64,000 nt of DNA, from NCBI RefSeq assembly GCF_022682495.2, contig NC_071392.1, forward strand, positions 86,320,797-86,384,796, given 5' to 3'. Position 1 is the stretch's first letter, and each line of letters begins with the position of its first letter. The DNA comes from Desmodus rotundus (lineage: Eukaryota; Chordata; Mammalia; Chiroptera; Phyllostomidae). A program made the position numbers and the translations under genes. Under the pieces are notes generated by a model, which worked only from the letters and a program-made list of their open reading frames with translations, was not told where the DNA came from and did no database searches. Shown in pieces: positions 1 through 10,971 of this stretch.

Positions 1-353
1 CCTCCTTGCCTCTGGTCATTGGCCATTAGCAAGGAGCACAAGTTCCCCTCGCCTCTCTGTGCACTGGCAGTGTGACCTGGACTGAACCTAGAGGGACGCC
101 TGTGGAACACAGTGCAGCCTGTGACTAGCAAGCACGTTCGCTGCCAGGTAGGGCATCGGCACACCTCTATGCCCATCACATCTAACCTGTTCTTCCAGCT
201 AGTGTGTTTAAAGTAATTCCCGTGTGTGTCCCTTACTGAACTGTCAGTATGAGTGATGTGGAGCCTGTTCTTTATTGATGAACTTGAGACCCCAGTATCT
301 GGTATCCAGCTTACAATTTTTCTTAACCAAATTGGGACATTTGGACTATTTAT

Positions 354-592
354 TTTCTTTTTTATCCTCACCCAAGGGCATCCCTATTGAATATTTAGAG
401 TGAGGGGACGGGAGAGAGAGAGCGAAAGAAATATAAATGTGAGAAACATCCATTGGTTGCTGCCTGTATGCGTGCTGACTGGGACCAAACACTCAAGCTA
501 CATATATATGGCATCCTGACCAGGAATCAAATCCCCAAACATTGGATTTAGAGTATGAAACTGCAACCTACAGAGCCACACCAGCCAGGGCG
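354..592 (-). mobile_element. Ves-type tRNA-derived SINE (copy A)
   Basis: Read on the minus strand: a tRNA-like head with B-box-like GGATTTGATTCC, then a region ending in a CCTCTCACTC-type tract and the GGGTGAGGATAAAA tail typical of one Ves subtype. The A-box half near 570-592 is decayed. The same insertion is present at 13268-13512, so it predates the duplication. Confidence 0.8.
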
Positions 593-596
593 CATT

Positions 597-3500
597 ATTG
601 ATTTCAGTGGCTTCCAATTCCTTATGTTGTGTAGGTAGGGGGCTCTAAAGCAGATGGGGAGACTGGAACAGGGGAAGAGGATTTTGCCCCTTCCTGTCTG
701 CCTGCTGGTCTTGTCAGCCTTGCCCGGACAGCTCTTGGCACTGGCAGCAGAAGTTCCCGGTCCAGCCTTAGGTACTCAGTGTCCCAGAGCCAGCCTCGTC
801 ATTCCCCCTGGGGCCACAGTGCCAATGGGGAGCCCCACTCCTCACAGGGTTAAGTCTGAACCCCGACTCCTCTGACCTTTTGGATTCTAATCATCCAGCC
901 ACTGCTCTGTGCCCTTGACCTTAGGGATGGCAGCTTCATTTGGTTCTGCGTGTTCATCCAAGAGCTGTGTGTTTACTGTTGTGGTTCCCCAGTGCCCTTG
1001 TAACCGTTGTGTTGTCTGAATGTCTCTCTATTCACATCCAACACCAGCACCATTTCTGTTCCCTGTTGGTTCCCATCTGATTCAAAGAGAAGAAATACAG
1101 AGGATTCATGTTCCAGCCAGTGTGAGATAAAACTCAGTCTAGACTAGAGGATGGGAAAACACTATGGTCCCCAGCTGCCCTGTGTACCCCTTACTCTATT
1201 TGGATGGTTAGTTGGTGGGGAAATTGAGTTCTTGAGCCAGAGTGCATGCTAGGTGGGTTCACTGTCATGTTCGAGGAGTCCCAGAAATCATTCTAGAACT
1301 TCTAAATGGATGAACATGCACCCCGCAGGGAGTGAGGGAATCCCCAACACCACGGTCTTGCCATAAACGTCTCTGTGGAGAACACCAGAGATTCGTCCCT
1401 GGAGAGCCCCTTTCCCCTGGAAGGGAGCTGATGGCACTGTGCCTGGCGGGACTTTATCCCTCCCTACAGCAAACACTCACAAGTATACTGAGAGGTGGTG
1501 GAGTTGAGCAGAGAATAAGTCATCTCTTCTTGGTCGAGCACCTGTTCTCCTGAGAGATCCTTATGAGACGGCCGTTTCCACACTAAGTCACAGATACTGT
1601 TCTCTTCATTAGTGTGTTTTTGCTGGACCCAAGTCACATTCAGCTGGTCTTCTCGTTTTTAGCTGTGAGGCTGTGGTAAGTTTCTTATGTAGTCCAGTGT
1701 TTGTTCACTCTTCAGTTTCAGACAGGCTGTGCTGAGAAATCCCAGTGCAGAGTGGAACTGTGATAGTCTGTCAGTGCCAGGGGTCACTAATTATAGACTG
1801 AGCTGATAGGATCATTTAAGTGACCATCTTGTTCAGATACAGCTGATGTGGATCATGTACATTGATATATTTAGTGGAAAATAGTTGTTCAAATGATAAG
1901 ATACATTAACTGTTTGAGAGATTTGCCTGAAAGTCTGTCCATTGTCCATGAAGTTCAATCATGTTTTCATGAATGGACCAAAAACGAGTTTGTTACAGAA
2001 GAGTGTCCTGAAAGTTTTATTTATGAAAGTGAACTTCCATTTGGTGAGTTATATGAGAATTATCATATTTTGAGTTTTTTAACAGACTTGTCAGCCCAAG
2101 TAGGTTATGTAACCAGCAGATAGGAGTTGTCTCATATGTCCTCAGCCAAGACATGTGGCCGAACATCGAATGTGTTTAGTAACAGTCTGTGGATATTTTG
2201 TTTTGTGTCTTAGCTACTAGCCGCAGATAGGAGGAAGATGAGGTGACACTCACTGGTCCTTCTAGTTTAGTTTATTGTGTCCATCATCATAGGACAGTTC
2301 AGAAATAGCACTGCTGTCTTATTTCACCGCAAATGTGGCAACAAAGCTGAAATGAAAATGACTAACACCTTTGTATACATATAGGGCCTATGAATCCCAT
2401 AACTGGAAGAGACCTGAGCACTTTTCTTGCTCGACTTCTCCCATAGCCTGGGAATCCAAATCTCCGAGTTAAAGCATTCAGTGAAGGAAAGCTCAGTCTT
2501 ACTAACAGAACCAGTTTCCTTCACGTGGGGTGATTCCACGTGTTATGGCATTATTTCTTGGACTAAGATAACATCATCTCCCAGTGTTTCTGCTGTGAAC
2601 TCTATGATTCTTCCTTTGAAACAGGGTAAAACCTTCACACTTTTCCTTTTAACCAGTTGCAAATATTAACTTATAGGAAATTTCAATGGACATTTGATAT
2701 AGGAACACAGTTATGAATTTTTGTGACATTGTTATTTTAGTGAAATTGAGATGGATGCTGGACAGAAGAAGAGTATTGAGACAGACAGACAAGGAAAGAG
2801 AAGCAATGGTTTAATAATTACAAGTCAACCTCGGAATGCCCACCCTGGTAGAAGTGCTTTCCTAAAGAGTGATAAACCATAGAAAGTAAAGATTCAGGAT
2901 GAATAATATTTTCATCTTAGAGTTAAACAACAAACTGTGTTAAAGGTTCTAAGGATATGAGTATGTAATTAGAGCTTTAGCTGTAGCCTTGGATATTGAT
3001 CACTAATTTTAAATCCCAGGCCTTGACCCATCAAGAAATCACTCAACCAGCATTTTACTAGTGAGATAGAGTAGAAAATAATATAGAAAATAGCAACTAG
3101 TCTTCCATGTAATAATGATAAAAGTGCATGCGTGTGCATACATGTGTGTGTGTGTAACTATATACATACCATATACTTTATCTGCACATAGAAACATAGA
3201 GTATGAATATTCATACAGGGATCAGTGTGTGAGGGGCAGTATCCGGTCGTGAAACAGCACAATCAGAGAAGAACTTCTGTGGGTACAAAGTCAAAAGACA
3301 AAGTTCTCCCCCTTAACTCCAGCTAAAGTAGTGGCAGTCTGCCTGCCTTTCTCTCGACTTAATTCAAGATGCTGCAGCCAGTAAAAATTACAAGACTAGC
3401 AATTAAGTCACCTAATGAAGGCACAAGTCTGTTAGATCCCAGATAGGAGGATGTCCCAGAGGCTCCTGGTCCTCCTTCCCACCCTCCCGAGTGGGTGCAG

Positions 3501-3889
3501 ACACAGGCCCACAGCCCCTCCCCATAGTGGCTGTGTGTGTGACCAGGGGGCCGTGACCCCTCCCGGGCGAGACTCTGAAGCAGTTGTGCTGTCTGAGGGG
3601 TGTGTCCACTGTTAGGGTGCAGTAGGCGTGTTAACGTGTTTTGTACTGTGGTGGAAGTTTGGAAATGAAGGTAAGATTTACTGAACACTGTAATAGAACA
3701 CTGGTGTTTAATTTATCAAGGTGAAAAAATTCCTTCTGTGTCAATTGCCATGCATGGTGTTCAGTTAGTAGCTGACTAACAGGACAGACGTGTCACTGAA
3801 GATGTGTTCTGAGGGCAGAAACGGGGACACACACAGGTCTACCATGGTAATCACTTCCCATGGTGAGCACGCTCCCTTGTCTCATTCCC
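597..3889. other. 5' flank of OR2A25-like gene, copy A
   Basis: No protein gene is recognised. The stretch is expected to hold the promoter and noncoding 5' exon(s) of the receptor gene, but none can be placed from sequence alone. It contains a short TG/TA-rich tract near 3140-3180. Short open frames such as the 73-codon one at 654-875 recur in copy B, which the duplication alone explains. Confidence 0.5.
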
Positions 3890-3895
3890 AGGAAG
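3875..3895 (+). promoter_or_regulatory. Predicted 3' splice site just before the OR start codon
   Basis: A pyrimidine-rich stretch (CCCTTGTCTCATTCCC) is followed by AG at 3890-3891, five bases before the ATG at 3896. OR coding exons commonly begin at such an acceptor after an untranslated 5' exon. The donor is not identified. Confidence 0.55.
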
Positions 3896-4828
3896 ATGGG
3901 TGGCAACCAGACTTCTGTCACAGAGTTCCTCCTCCTGGGATTCCCGCTCAGCCCAAGGATGAAGGTGCTCCTGTTTGGGCTCTTCTCCCTGTTGTACGCC
4001 TTCACCCTGCTGGGCAATGGGGTCATCCTGGGACTCATCTCCCTCGACTCCCGGCTGCACAGCCCCATGTACTTCTTCCTCTCCCACCTGGCCACTGTCG
4101 ACATAGCCTTTGCCTGTAACACGGTACCCCAGATGCTGGTCAACCTCCTGAGCCCAGCCCAGCCCATCTCTTTTGCTGGCTGTATGATGCAGGTCTTTTT
4201 CTTCTTGACTTTTGCTCCCACTGAATGTCTTCTCCTGGTGGTGATGTCCTTTGATCGGTATGTGGCCATCTGTCTCCCCCTTCGGTATTCCACCATCATG
4301 AGCTGGAGAGTCTGCATCACTCTGGCAGTGACTACCTGGACTTCAGGGGTCATCCTGGCCCTAGTAGATATGGTGTTGCTCTTGCTGTTGCCCTTCTGTG
4401 GGCCCCAGAAAGTGAATCACTTTTTCTGTGAGATTCTAGCCCTTCTCAAACTCACCTGTGCAGATATGCATCTCAACGAGGTTGTGGTTTTGGGTGAGGC
4501 AGCATTAGGGCTGGTGGGACCACTGTCCGCAATTGTGGTCTCCTACGGTCACATTCTACGTGCCATCCTGAAGATCCAGTCCATGGAGGGGCGCCGGAAA
4601 GCTTTCTCTACCTGCTCCTCCCACCTCTGTGTGGTGGGGCTTTTTTATGGCACAGCCATTATCATGTATGTTGGACCCCAACATGGAGACCCCCAGGAGC
4701 AGAAGAAATACCTCCTCCTGTTTCACAGCCTTTTCAATCCCATGCTGAATCCCCTGATCTATAGTCTGAGGAACAGAGAAGTGAGCGCTGCTCTGAGAAG
4801 GAGGCTGGGAAAGGAGAGACCTTCATGA
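3896..4828 (+). CDS. OR2A25: Olfactory receptor, OR2A25-like (copy A)
   Basis: Odorant receptor: a class A GPCR in olfactory cilia that signals through G-olf and adenylyl cyclase. The 310-residue single-exon frame has all class II OR landmarks: N-glycosylation site NQT at 4-6, GN at 40-41 in TM1, LHSPMYFF at 54-61, C96 and C178 for the extracellular disulfide, MSFDRYVAIC at 117-126, SY at 216-217, KAFSTCSSHL at 235-244 and [12 protein letters not shown] at 282-293. The N-terminus MGGNQTS-TEFLLLGFP matches my memory of human OR2A25. An in-frame ATG at 3860 would add 12 residues, but it lies upstream of the predicted splice acceptor, so 3896 is preferred. Odd points: acidic D158 in TM4, E201 in TM5 and P108 in TM3, where copy B has Q, V and L. 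No stop or frameshift, so it is probably functional. The exact orthologue within OR2A is less certain than the subfamily. Confidence 0.93.
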   Translation: MGGNQTSVTEFLLLGFPLSPRMKVLLFGLFSLLYAFTLLGNGVILGLISLDSRLHSPMYFFLSHLATVDIAFACNTVPQMLVNLLSPAQPISFAGCMMQVFFFLTFAPTECLLLVVMSFDRYVAICLPLRYSTIMSWRVCITLAVTTWTSGVILALVDMVLLLLLPFCGPQKVNHFFCEILALLKLTCADMHLNEVVVLGEAALGLVGPLSAIVVSYGHILRAILKIQSMEGRRKAFSTCSSHLCVVGLFYGTAIIMYVGPQHGDPQEQKKYLLLFHSLFNPMLNPLIYSLRNREVSAALRRRLGKERPS

Positions 4829-6347
4829 GAGCCTCACAGAGAAAAAGTAAGTGAGCGTAGATGGACCCGAGGGGTCACCTCACCTGATATGTACACGGCA
4901 TACAAGACATGCTCTTGTCCCAGGGCATCCTTCCCATGTTCTTGAACAACTTCTGTGACTGCCTCCAGAGAAAGCCCATTCTGGTCCCTCTTTCCAAGGA
5001 TGCTGCACAATAAAATGTCCCCGTCTTTCAGTATCTGCTTGGTGCACAATTCTGTGATATGGTCATGAGGGATATTCTGAATAAAGGAAATAAATTTATA
5101 TATTCCATAATCAGGATTTGTCGACAAAATTTTATTGAATAAGCCAATGTATTGGCAGAATATTCAAAATATAGGAGTTGAGACCTATACATAGTAATTA
5201 TTGAAATATTTTAAATTTGGCTACTGTCATCTTCAATAACTATCTACATTTAATATATTTGGTTATTTTCCTGCGTATGTCTATGACAGTGACGTTTCTT
5301 GAGGCATCAGCAACATAAATTAGGAAGAGCATGCGCCAGGACTTCAAGGGAAAGGGGATTAAGGGGGTAACTCTGCTGGAACTAACAAGAGACCCTGAAA
5401 GACGCCGTGGTGAATCACACAGAGGCGTTGGAGCTTCTCTGCCGCTGTGTGTCTCTCTCTGCCTTTGCAGCGTAGGTGGGGATCCGGGATGGTGCAGACG
5501 AGAGGAGGAAGGCAGAATGGACATGGGTGAGAGTCCTGGGAAGAATTACACATTTTCTGTCATCGGTTTGTTCCATTGTCTCCTATGGGAAATGACCAAA
5601 ACTTAGCACATTCTTGCTAATAAGACCAGACTGTGTAATTGCTGTGATGACTGTTTGACCAGTGATACGAGAGCTATAAATTGTCAGTAATAATTTGCTT
5701 TTTAAAGCAGGAGATATGAGGTGAGTTAAATAACCCTATAAGTGAAGCATGGACTCCAACACTATTAGGAAGTGATAGAGCACAGTTTTAGAGGTAGTGG
5801 GAAGGGATGTATAAAGAGACTTTTTCAAAACTTTCCTCAAATTATATTTGAGATTAAATGTGAATAATTAAGCTGTATCAAAGGGAAATATTTACTTTTA
5901 AAATAATGTTTTTGTGTGTGGTTGTGAAGAGTGTTTAAAGAAGAAAAAATATGGATTTCTTTATTACAAAGCATCTGTTTTGTAAGGATGTCTGCTATGT
6001 AGATAAATATTACTACCTAAAAAAAAAAAAAGGTTAAAACCAATGATTTTGAACTAAGGTAAAGCTGGGATTTTTACCAAGTTCTGCTAGTTGCTAGATC
6101 AGGAAAGTTATACATTATGCTTAAGTTGTTTGGATTTACATTTACTATATGTAAAATAAATTCATTTATGGTGTCTGGTCTAAGGGTTAAGCCCAGAGAG
6201 ATAGGTCTCGATACCTTCACGAAACATGAGGAATGTAGAGATCTTTCTGTAGACAAAGCCTCGATGTTGCTACTTGTGTATCAGTGTGGCCCGAAAAACT
6301 CCACATTAGTTGAGAGAAGTAGACATAGAGTGATGGAGGGAGTGTGC
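4829..6347. other. 3' flank of copy A receptor gene
   Basis: AATAAA hexamers occur at 5009-5014 and again near 5079, about 180-250 bases after the stop, and are plausible polyadenylation signals. The first is AAGAAA in copy B. Otherwise the stretch is AT-rich with no recognised gene. Confidence 0.45.
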
Positions 6348-6636
6348 TGCAAGCAGTGTTTTTTTTTTTTTTTTACTTCTTTTTTAAAAAATTTATTTAT
6401 TTATTTTTATTCAGTTACAATTATCTGCATTTTCTCCCCTTCCCTCCACCCCACCCCAGCCAGTCCCACCTCCCTCCCCCACCTCTACCCTCCCCCTTGA
6501 TTTTGTCCTTGTGTCCTTTATCGTAACTCCTATAGACCCCTCTCCCCACTATCCCCTCCCCACTCCCCTGTGGCTATTGTTACAATGTTCTTAATTTCAA
6601 TGTCTTTGGTTATATTTTGTTGCAAGCAGTGTTTTT
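6348..6636 (-). mobile_element. LINE-1 3' end, 5'-truncated, with target-site duplication
   Basis: On the minus strand this is a G-rich L1 3' UTR ending in an AATAAAAATAAATAAATAAA-type A-rich tail, seen on + as a poly-T start near 6361. It is flanked by TGCAAGCAGTGTTTTT at about 6348-6365 and again at 6621-6636. The near-perfect duplication marks a fairly recent insertion. No ORF2 sequence is left. Confidence 0.85.
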
Positions 6637-6702
6637 AATAGAACCTGCTTTAATATTTAGATACGAAATTAAAATGACACCATATGAACTTTGTTGAGTG
6701 AT

Positions 6703-7200
6703 TCCAGCACAATTTAGAATAGCCCAGTACTGGAAGCAACCCAAGTGCCCATCAGTAAATGAATGGATCAAAAAGTGTGGTACATCTACACAATGGAATT
6801 CTCCGCAGCAGAGAGAAAGAAGGAGCTCCTACCATCCATGACAGCACGGATGGAACTGGAGTGCATTATGCTAAGTGAGATAAGCCAGGCAGTGAGGGAC
6901 AAATACCATATGAAATCACCTTTAACTGGAACCTAGTCAACAAAATGAACAAGCAAGCAAAATACAATCAGAAACATTGAAATTGAGAACAGGCTGACAA
7001 TGATCAGAGGGGAGAGGGGAGGGATAATGGGGGAAAAGGGTGAAGGGTTTACAAGAACAATTATAAAGGACACATGGACAATAACAAGGACAGGTAGAAA
7101 CAGAGGAAGGAGGTGGGGAGGGCTGGGGTTGTGGGGAGGGGTTGGGAGAAAAGGTAGAAAACTGTACTTGCACAACAATAAAAAAAGTGTTAAAAAATGT
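6703..7200 (+). mobile_element. LINE-1 3' end (end of ORF2 plus 3' UTR)
   Basis: It begins with the region encoding the extreme C-terminus of L1 ORF2p (CCCATCAGTAAATGAATGG and ACAATGGAATTCT are characteristic). It continues through a G-rich 3' UTR and ends CAACAATAAAAAAAG near 7170-7190. The frame is broken by stops. It shares 3' UTR sequence with the element at 6348-6636 but in the opposite orientation. Clear target-site duplications were not found. Confidence 0.85.
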
Positions 7201-7203
7201 TTA

Positions 7204-7783
7204 GAGGAACTCATAGTCATTTTTGAAATCAGTTGCAAATCAGTTCTCTAGTCATGAGAAGGGGGTCACTGAAAGGTGTAAACACAGCGATTTGGGGGCC
7301 ACAGTATTCATAGTCATGCAACCAAGGGCGTTCACTTAATGGTGCACTTCACTTATTGTTCCATGTTACTGTAGGTAGTTGTGCCTTAAAATCGCAGAGA
7401 CCGCCAGCACCAGCCCCAGCAGCAAATCAGCTCTGTAAGACCCCCTGGTGATGTATGCACAGGGGTGGACAGAGAAGAGACCTTTCTCAGAAGAAGACTG
7501 CTATCCCCGTCCCCTTTCTGGATTCTTTATGAAGCCTCCAGTTTCTAACTGGAGGATGTTTCCTCTGAGTGAAGTACTTTAACAACTTAGTTTCTTTCCC
7601 AAAGTGTTTGAAGAGTTGAAAGAAAAAAAAAGAGCAAGGTTGATCAGAACACAAAATTTAAGTCTCTTTGTAAGCATTCTCAGAACATTTAAAAAATAAT
7701 TCCCCAAACTATCAGGACAAATATAATAGTAAATATTAGAATAAAAAGAAGGTACAATTGGTTAATAAAATAATAAAGGTTGC
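7204..7783. other. Intergenic stretch, nothing recognised
   Basis: No gene-like frame or repeat that I can name. A short poly-A run occurs near 7623. Confidence 0.4.
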
Positions 7784-7996
7784 AGCCCTGGCGGATGTGG
7801 CTAAGTGGATTGAGTGCTGGCCTGGGAACCCAAGGATCACAGGTTCAATTCCCAGATAGGGCACATGCTTGGGTTGCAGGTTAGGTCCTCAGTAGGGGAC
7901 ACACGAGAGGGAACAACACATTGATGTTTCTCCCTTTCTCACTCCCTTCCCTCTGTCTAAAAATAAATAAATAAAATCTATAAATAAATAAATAAA
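7784..7996 (+). mobile_element. Ves-type tRNA-derived SINE
   Basis: Well-preserved element: head GCAGCCCTGGCGGATGTGG, pol III A box TGGCTAAGTGG, B box GGTTCAATTCC about 50 bases later, then the GGGCACATGCTTGGGTTGC body, a CT-rich segment and an AAATAAATAAATAAA tail. This is among the clearest bat-type signatures in the window. Confidence 0.92.
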
Positions 7997-8290
7997 ATTA
8001 TATAGGTGTACAATTCTATAATACGTCATCTGCATATTGTACAGTATGTTCGCCACACCAGGTCAAGTCTCCTTCCATCACCATTTATTCCCCCTTTACC
8101 CTCCTCTACCTTCCCCCACTCCCCTCTCCCTCTGGTAATCACCATACTGTTGTCTGTGTCTATGGCTTTGATCTATTTATTTATTTTTGCTTAATCCCTT
8201 CAACTTTTTCACCCAGACCACAAACCCCTCTCCCCTGACACCTGTCAGTCTGGTCTCTATCTACGAGTCTTGTTTCTACTTTATGTAAAG
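7997..8290 (-). mobile_element. LINE-1 3' UTR fragment
   Basis: The + strand reads as the reverse complement of an L1 3' region: GGTGTACAATTCTATAATAC, a pyrimidine-rich tract, then CACCTGTCAGTCTGGTCTCT. The same kind of sequence recurs in the minus-strand L1 at 48070 onward. The Ves element at 7784 lies directly beside it. Confidence 0.75.
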
Positions 8291-8329
8291 TTTTGAGAAA
8301 GTAGGCAATACCACATAGTGCTTATCTTG

Positions 8330-8790
8330 CCCAGGACAATTTGGTACATGATAGCAGTAGGTTTTGATCCAGTAATTCCCATTTAAATAATTTATCCAAG
8401 GAAATAATTATATGAGCAAAGATTCCTGTTTCTAGTGTTTGTTTGTAGTAGTTTAAGATTGAAAGCATCCAAGATTTCCAATATGGGGAGACAGGTAAAA
8501 TACACCTTTACATGGAACATGCATATTAAACAGTATCTTCTTCAGAGTCAGGTTTTGTTGTGTGTTCATTGGCTTGCAATGTATTTACAATTCACATTAA
8601 GTGAGAACAGGAGGGTTACTGACGCCATGTGTATAACATGTGATTGTTGAGAGAAAACTCACAGTGACGATAAGGAAAAGGCTTTTCTTCTATGTGCGTA
8701 TCTGAATGTTCAATCCAGCTACGATGAATTGTCTATGTAACAAATGCACATATATAATGTATTGTCATATAATAAATATAAATTTTTTAA
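8330..8790 (+). mobile_element. Old LINE-1 (L1M-like) 3' end
   Basis: Decayed but recognisable end of L1 ORF2: the TTTGATCCAGTAATTCCCAT motif, the AAGGAAATAATTATATGAGC stretch and a later TTAAGTGAGAACAGG. All frames are interrupted. The assignment rests on consensus memory. Confidence 0.55.
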
Positions 8791-9099
8791 CATAGTTTTA
8801 CAAGTGGAAAATCTGTGAAACAGGTAGAGGTTTATAAATCTGAGCTTGTACAGACAAGAAAGGACTATGGGCTGTAATAACGGAGAATACGAGAAAATAG
8901 GAATCAAGATATGCATTAAGGATGAGCACGAGACGTTTGCAAAAGGGAGGTGATAAGCATCCCATGAACTAACAGGAGCCGAAAACTGGACCGGGAGGTA
9001 GGGGCAAGGGTGAGGAACACGTGTCAGGGAATAACCCGCTTTGGGGGGCAGGTACTGAGAAGTGAGCTTGCATCCCTACAGCACAGCTCCGTTGCATCA

Positions 9100-9318
9100 A
9101 GTACCATATTTTCGGACCATAAGATGCACTTCTTTTCCCCAAATTTGGGAGGAATATGGGAGTGAGTGTTATATAGTTCGAATGTACCTTACCTGCACAT
9201 TAGGTGGCGGAGGGGGGGGGGGGACAGTGGTGGCTCGTGATGTTTTTCCGTATTTTCCTCCTGTAAAACCTAGGTACATCTCATTGTCCAGTGTGTCTAT
9301 ATCCGAAAAACACGGTAC
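9100..9318. mobile_element. Class II MITE with about 30-bp terminal inverted repeats
   Basis: The left end GTACCATATTTTCGGACCAT and the inverse of the right end, GTACCGTGTTTTTCGGATAT, pair over roughly 30 bases with a few mismatches and are flanked by TA. The interior includes a run of about 11 Gs near 9210 and no transposase. Such fold-back elements are non-autonomous DNA transposons. TA flanks suggest Tc1/mariner, but I cannot fix the superfamily. Confidence 0.65.
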
Positions 9319-9319
9319 T

Positions 9320-10675
9320 TATTTGTGAAGGGAAAAAGCCCTTATTTGACTCCCTCCCCAGGTAGGTTACTTCTGGGATTTCTAGGATAGAAACAATAGC
9401 AATACTGCAGAGTAGCCGTCCTGGAAACCATGTTAGTACTAAGCACCAAAACCTACTGGATAGAATATTTTAAAAAACATAACTCTTAAATGTATAACTA
9501 AGCTTTAAAGAATGTACATAAAACTCTGAAATGACAAGGAGATAGAATCAGCAACGGAATGGGGAGATCTGAAGCCAGCACCTGGCTTAAAGTGACTTTG
9601 AGGCCATGAGGTCCCAGGTTGAAATGATGGCAATGTCCTATGAGACCAGGCCGTCCCTTATGCAAGGCTGGGAATTAGAGTGCAGGTGCCTTCCTGGAAC
9701 TGGGTCCTCCCTGTGGGCACCATGAGGGATACGGCAGTAATAACAATTTCTGACTGCTCAGTGGGAACTATAATGGTCAGAGGTCAATGAGCAGTACCTG
9801 CGAAGGGTTGAAAAAACAAGTGTCAATCCAAAAGTTTATATGGAGGAAAACACGCTTGCAAAATTAAGATGAAATGAACATGTTTTCAAACAGAAACAGA
9901 AGTCAACAATAAAGCAAGGAAATAAACCCATGGAACCGAACCCAAGTCTTCATTGCCAGCAGAGCCGCATGCAAAAGACACTAAAGGATGTATCCTTTTC
10001 CAGCTAAAGCAATGATTCCTGTTGGTAATGGGTCATAAATAAATATGTTTTCTGAGTTTTGAGAATCTTTAGTTTATTGTTGGCTTTGAGAAATGTCACT
10101 ATGATGTTGCAGGATCGTGGTGTTTTATGTAAATGTGTCCTACTTGTGATTTGCTGAGATTTCTGTGCTCCTGGGAGCTTACCCTTCATCACAGTTGGGA
10201 AATTCTCAGAAATAACATCTTCCAAAGTTGCTTTTTCCCCATTTACTTTTTCTTTCTTCTTGAGTATATGTTAGAACAGTTTTTAGCACTTTGAAAGATG
10301 TCTCTCTGACTCAACTCCAACTTTTCATTTCATGCCTTATTTGATACCTTTCTATTAATTTTCACTTGAGTTCACTGGTGCTGCTCTGTGCTGGGCGTGG
10401 CCGTCTGTTGTATTGGATGTTTTCTCTATTGAAGTCACTATGTGTTGCTGTTTCAGAATGAATACTTGTTCCTTTGTAATTCTTATACTTTTATTTTTCA
10501 TTCTTTTTAGCTTTGTTTCCCTTTTTGACATGAATTACAGTCATGTGAAGTCCTTTTTTTTTTTTACTGGTGTTCCTGGATCTCAACAGAGGCCTTCCTG
10601 ACCAGGGCTCTGGTTACTGGTAACTGCGGCCACCCAGCTAGACTGAAGACATCCAGGTGACTAGAATCCTAGGGC
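9320..10675. other. Intergenic stretch, nothing recognised
   Basis: No gene-like frame. Sequence is AT-rich with short homopolymer runs and no repeat I can name with confidence. Confidence 0.4.
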
Positions 10676-10971
10676 GAATTGACCAGTTTCCTGTGCTTAT
10701 TCTTCTGGGGCCCTGTGCCTGGAGCTGGTGTCCTCCATGTGCACCCCCTGTGCCATCCTGAGGATCCAGTCTGGGGAGGGCCCCAGGAAGGCCTTCTCCA
10801 CCTGCTCCTCCCACCTCTGTGTTGTGAGGATCTGCTTTGGCAGCGCCATCGTCATGTCCACGGCCCCCAAATCACTCCTCCAAGGACCACCTTTTCAAAC
10901 CCATGCTGAACCCACTGATCTACAGCCTGAGGAACGCAGAGGTCAAGGGTGCCCTGCAGAGAGCACTGTGA
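10676..10971 (+). pseudogene. OR2A olfactory receptor pseudogene fragment (TM5 to C-terminus)
   Basis: Only the last third of an OR2A gene remains. The 5' edge resembles the TM5 segment, followed by LRIQSGEGPRKAFSTCSSHL, an IVMS-TAPKS segment and, in another frame, the [12 protein letters not shown] and AEVKGAL motifs, ending in TGA at 10969-10971. About 30 bases of extracellular loop 3 are deleted near 10880 and the frame shifts there, so it cannot encode a receptor. AEVKGAL and the IQSGEG loop place it with the OR2A14/2/12 subgroup, not with the OR2A25-like neighbours. TM1-TM4 are absent. Confidence 0.9.

Larger units (their letters stand above)
1..6165 (+). repeat. Segmental duplication, copy A (left end outside window)
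   Basis: Colinear homology with about 12923-18950 runs from the first bases of the window to about 6165, at an offset of 12922 near position 31, 12921 at the receptor start codon and 12926 near position 5881. In a sample of about 105 noncoding bases near 1120-1230 I count about six differences. The block contains a Ves SINE, several kilobases of 5' flank, the OR2A25-like gene and its 3' flank. Homology fades after the short segment near 6130-6165. The left boundary cannot be seen because the block already matches at base 1. Confidence 0.93.

Noticed and set aside
654..875. 73-codon frame with a hydrophobic N-terminus, present in both duplicate copies (also 13575-13796)
   Set aside because: Conservation is explained by the segmental duplication. 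Differences are not biased to synonymous sites and no family is recognised.
1893..2123. 76-codon frame with a partial equivalent near 14860-15099
   Set aside because: The start and end are not kept between the copies and there are frame differences, so it is noncoding flank.
3860..3895. Upstream in-frame ATG that would give a 322-residue receptor (similar at 16784 in copy B)
   Set aside because: It precedes the predicted splice acceptor. The extension differs between copies, and OR2A proteins usually begin at the MGGNQ-type methionine.
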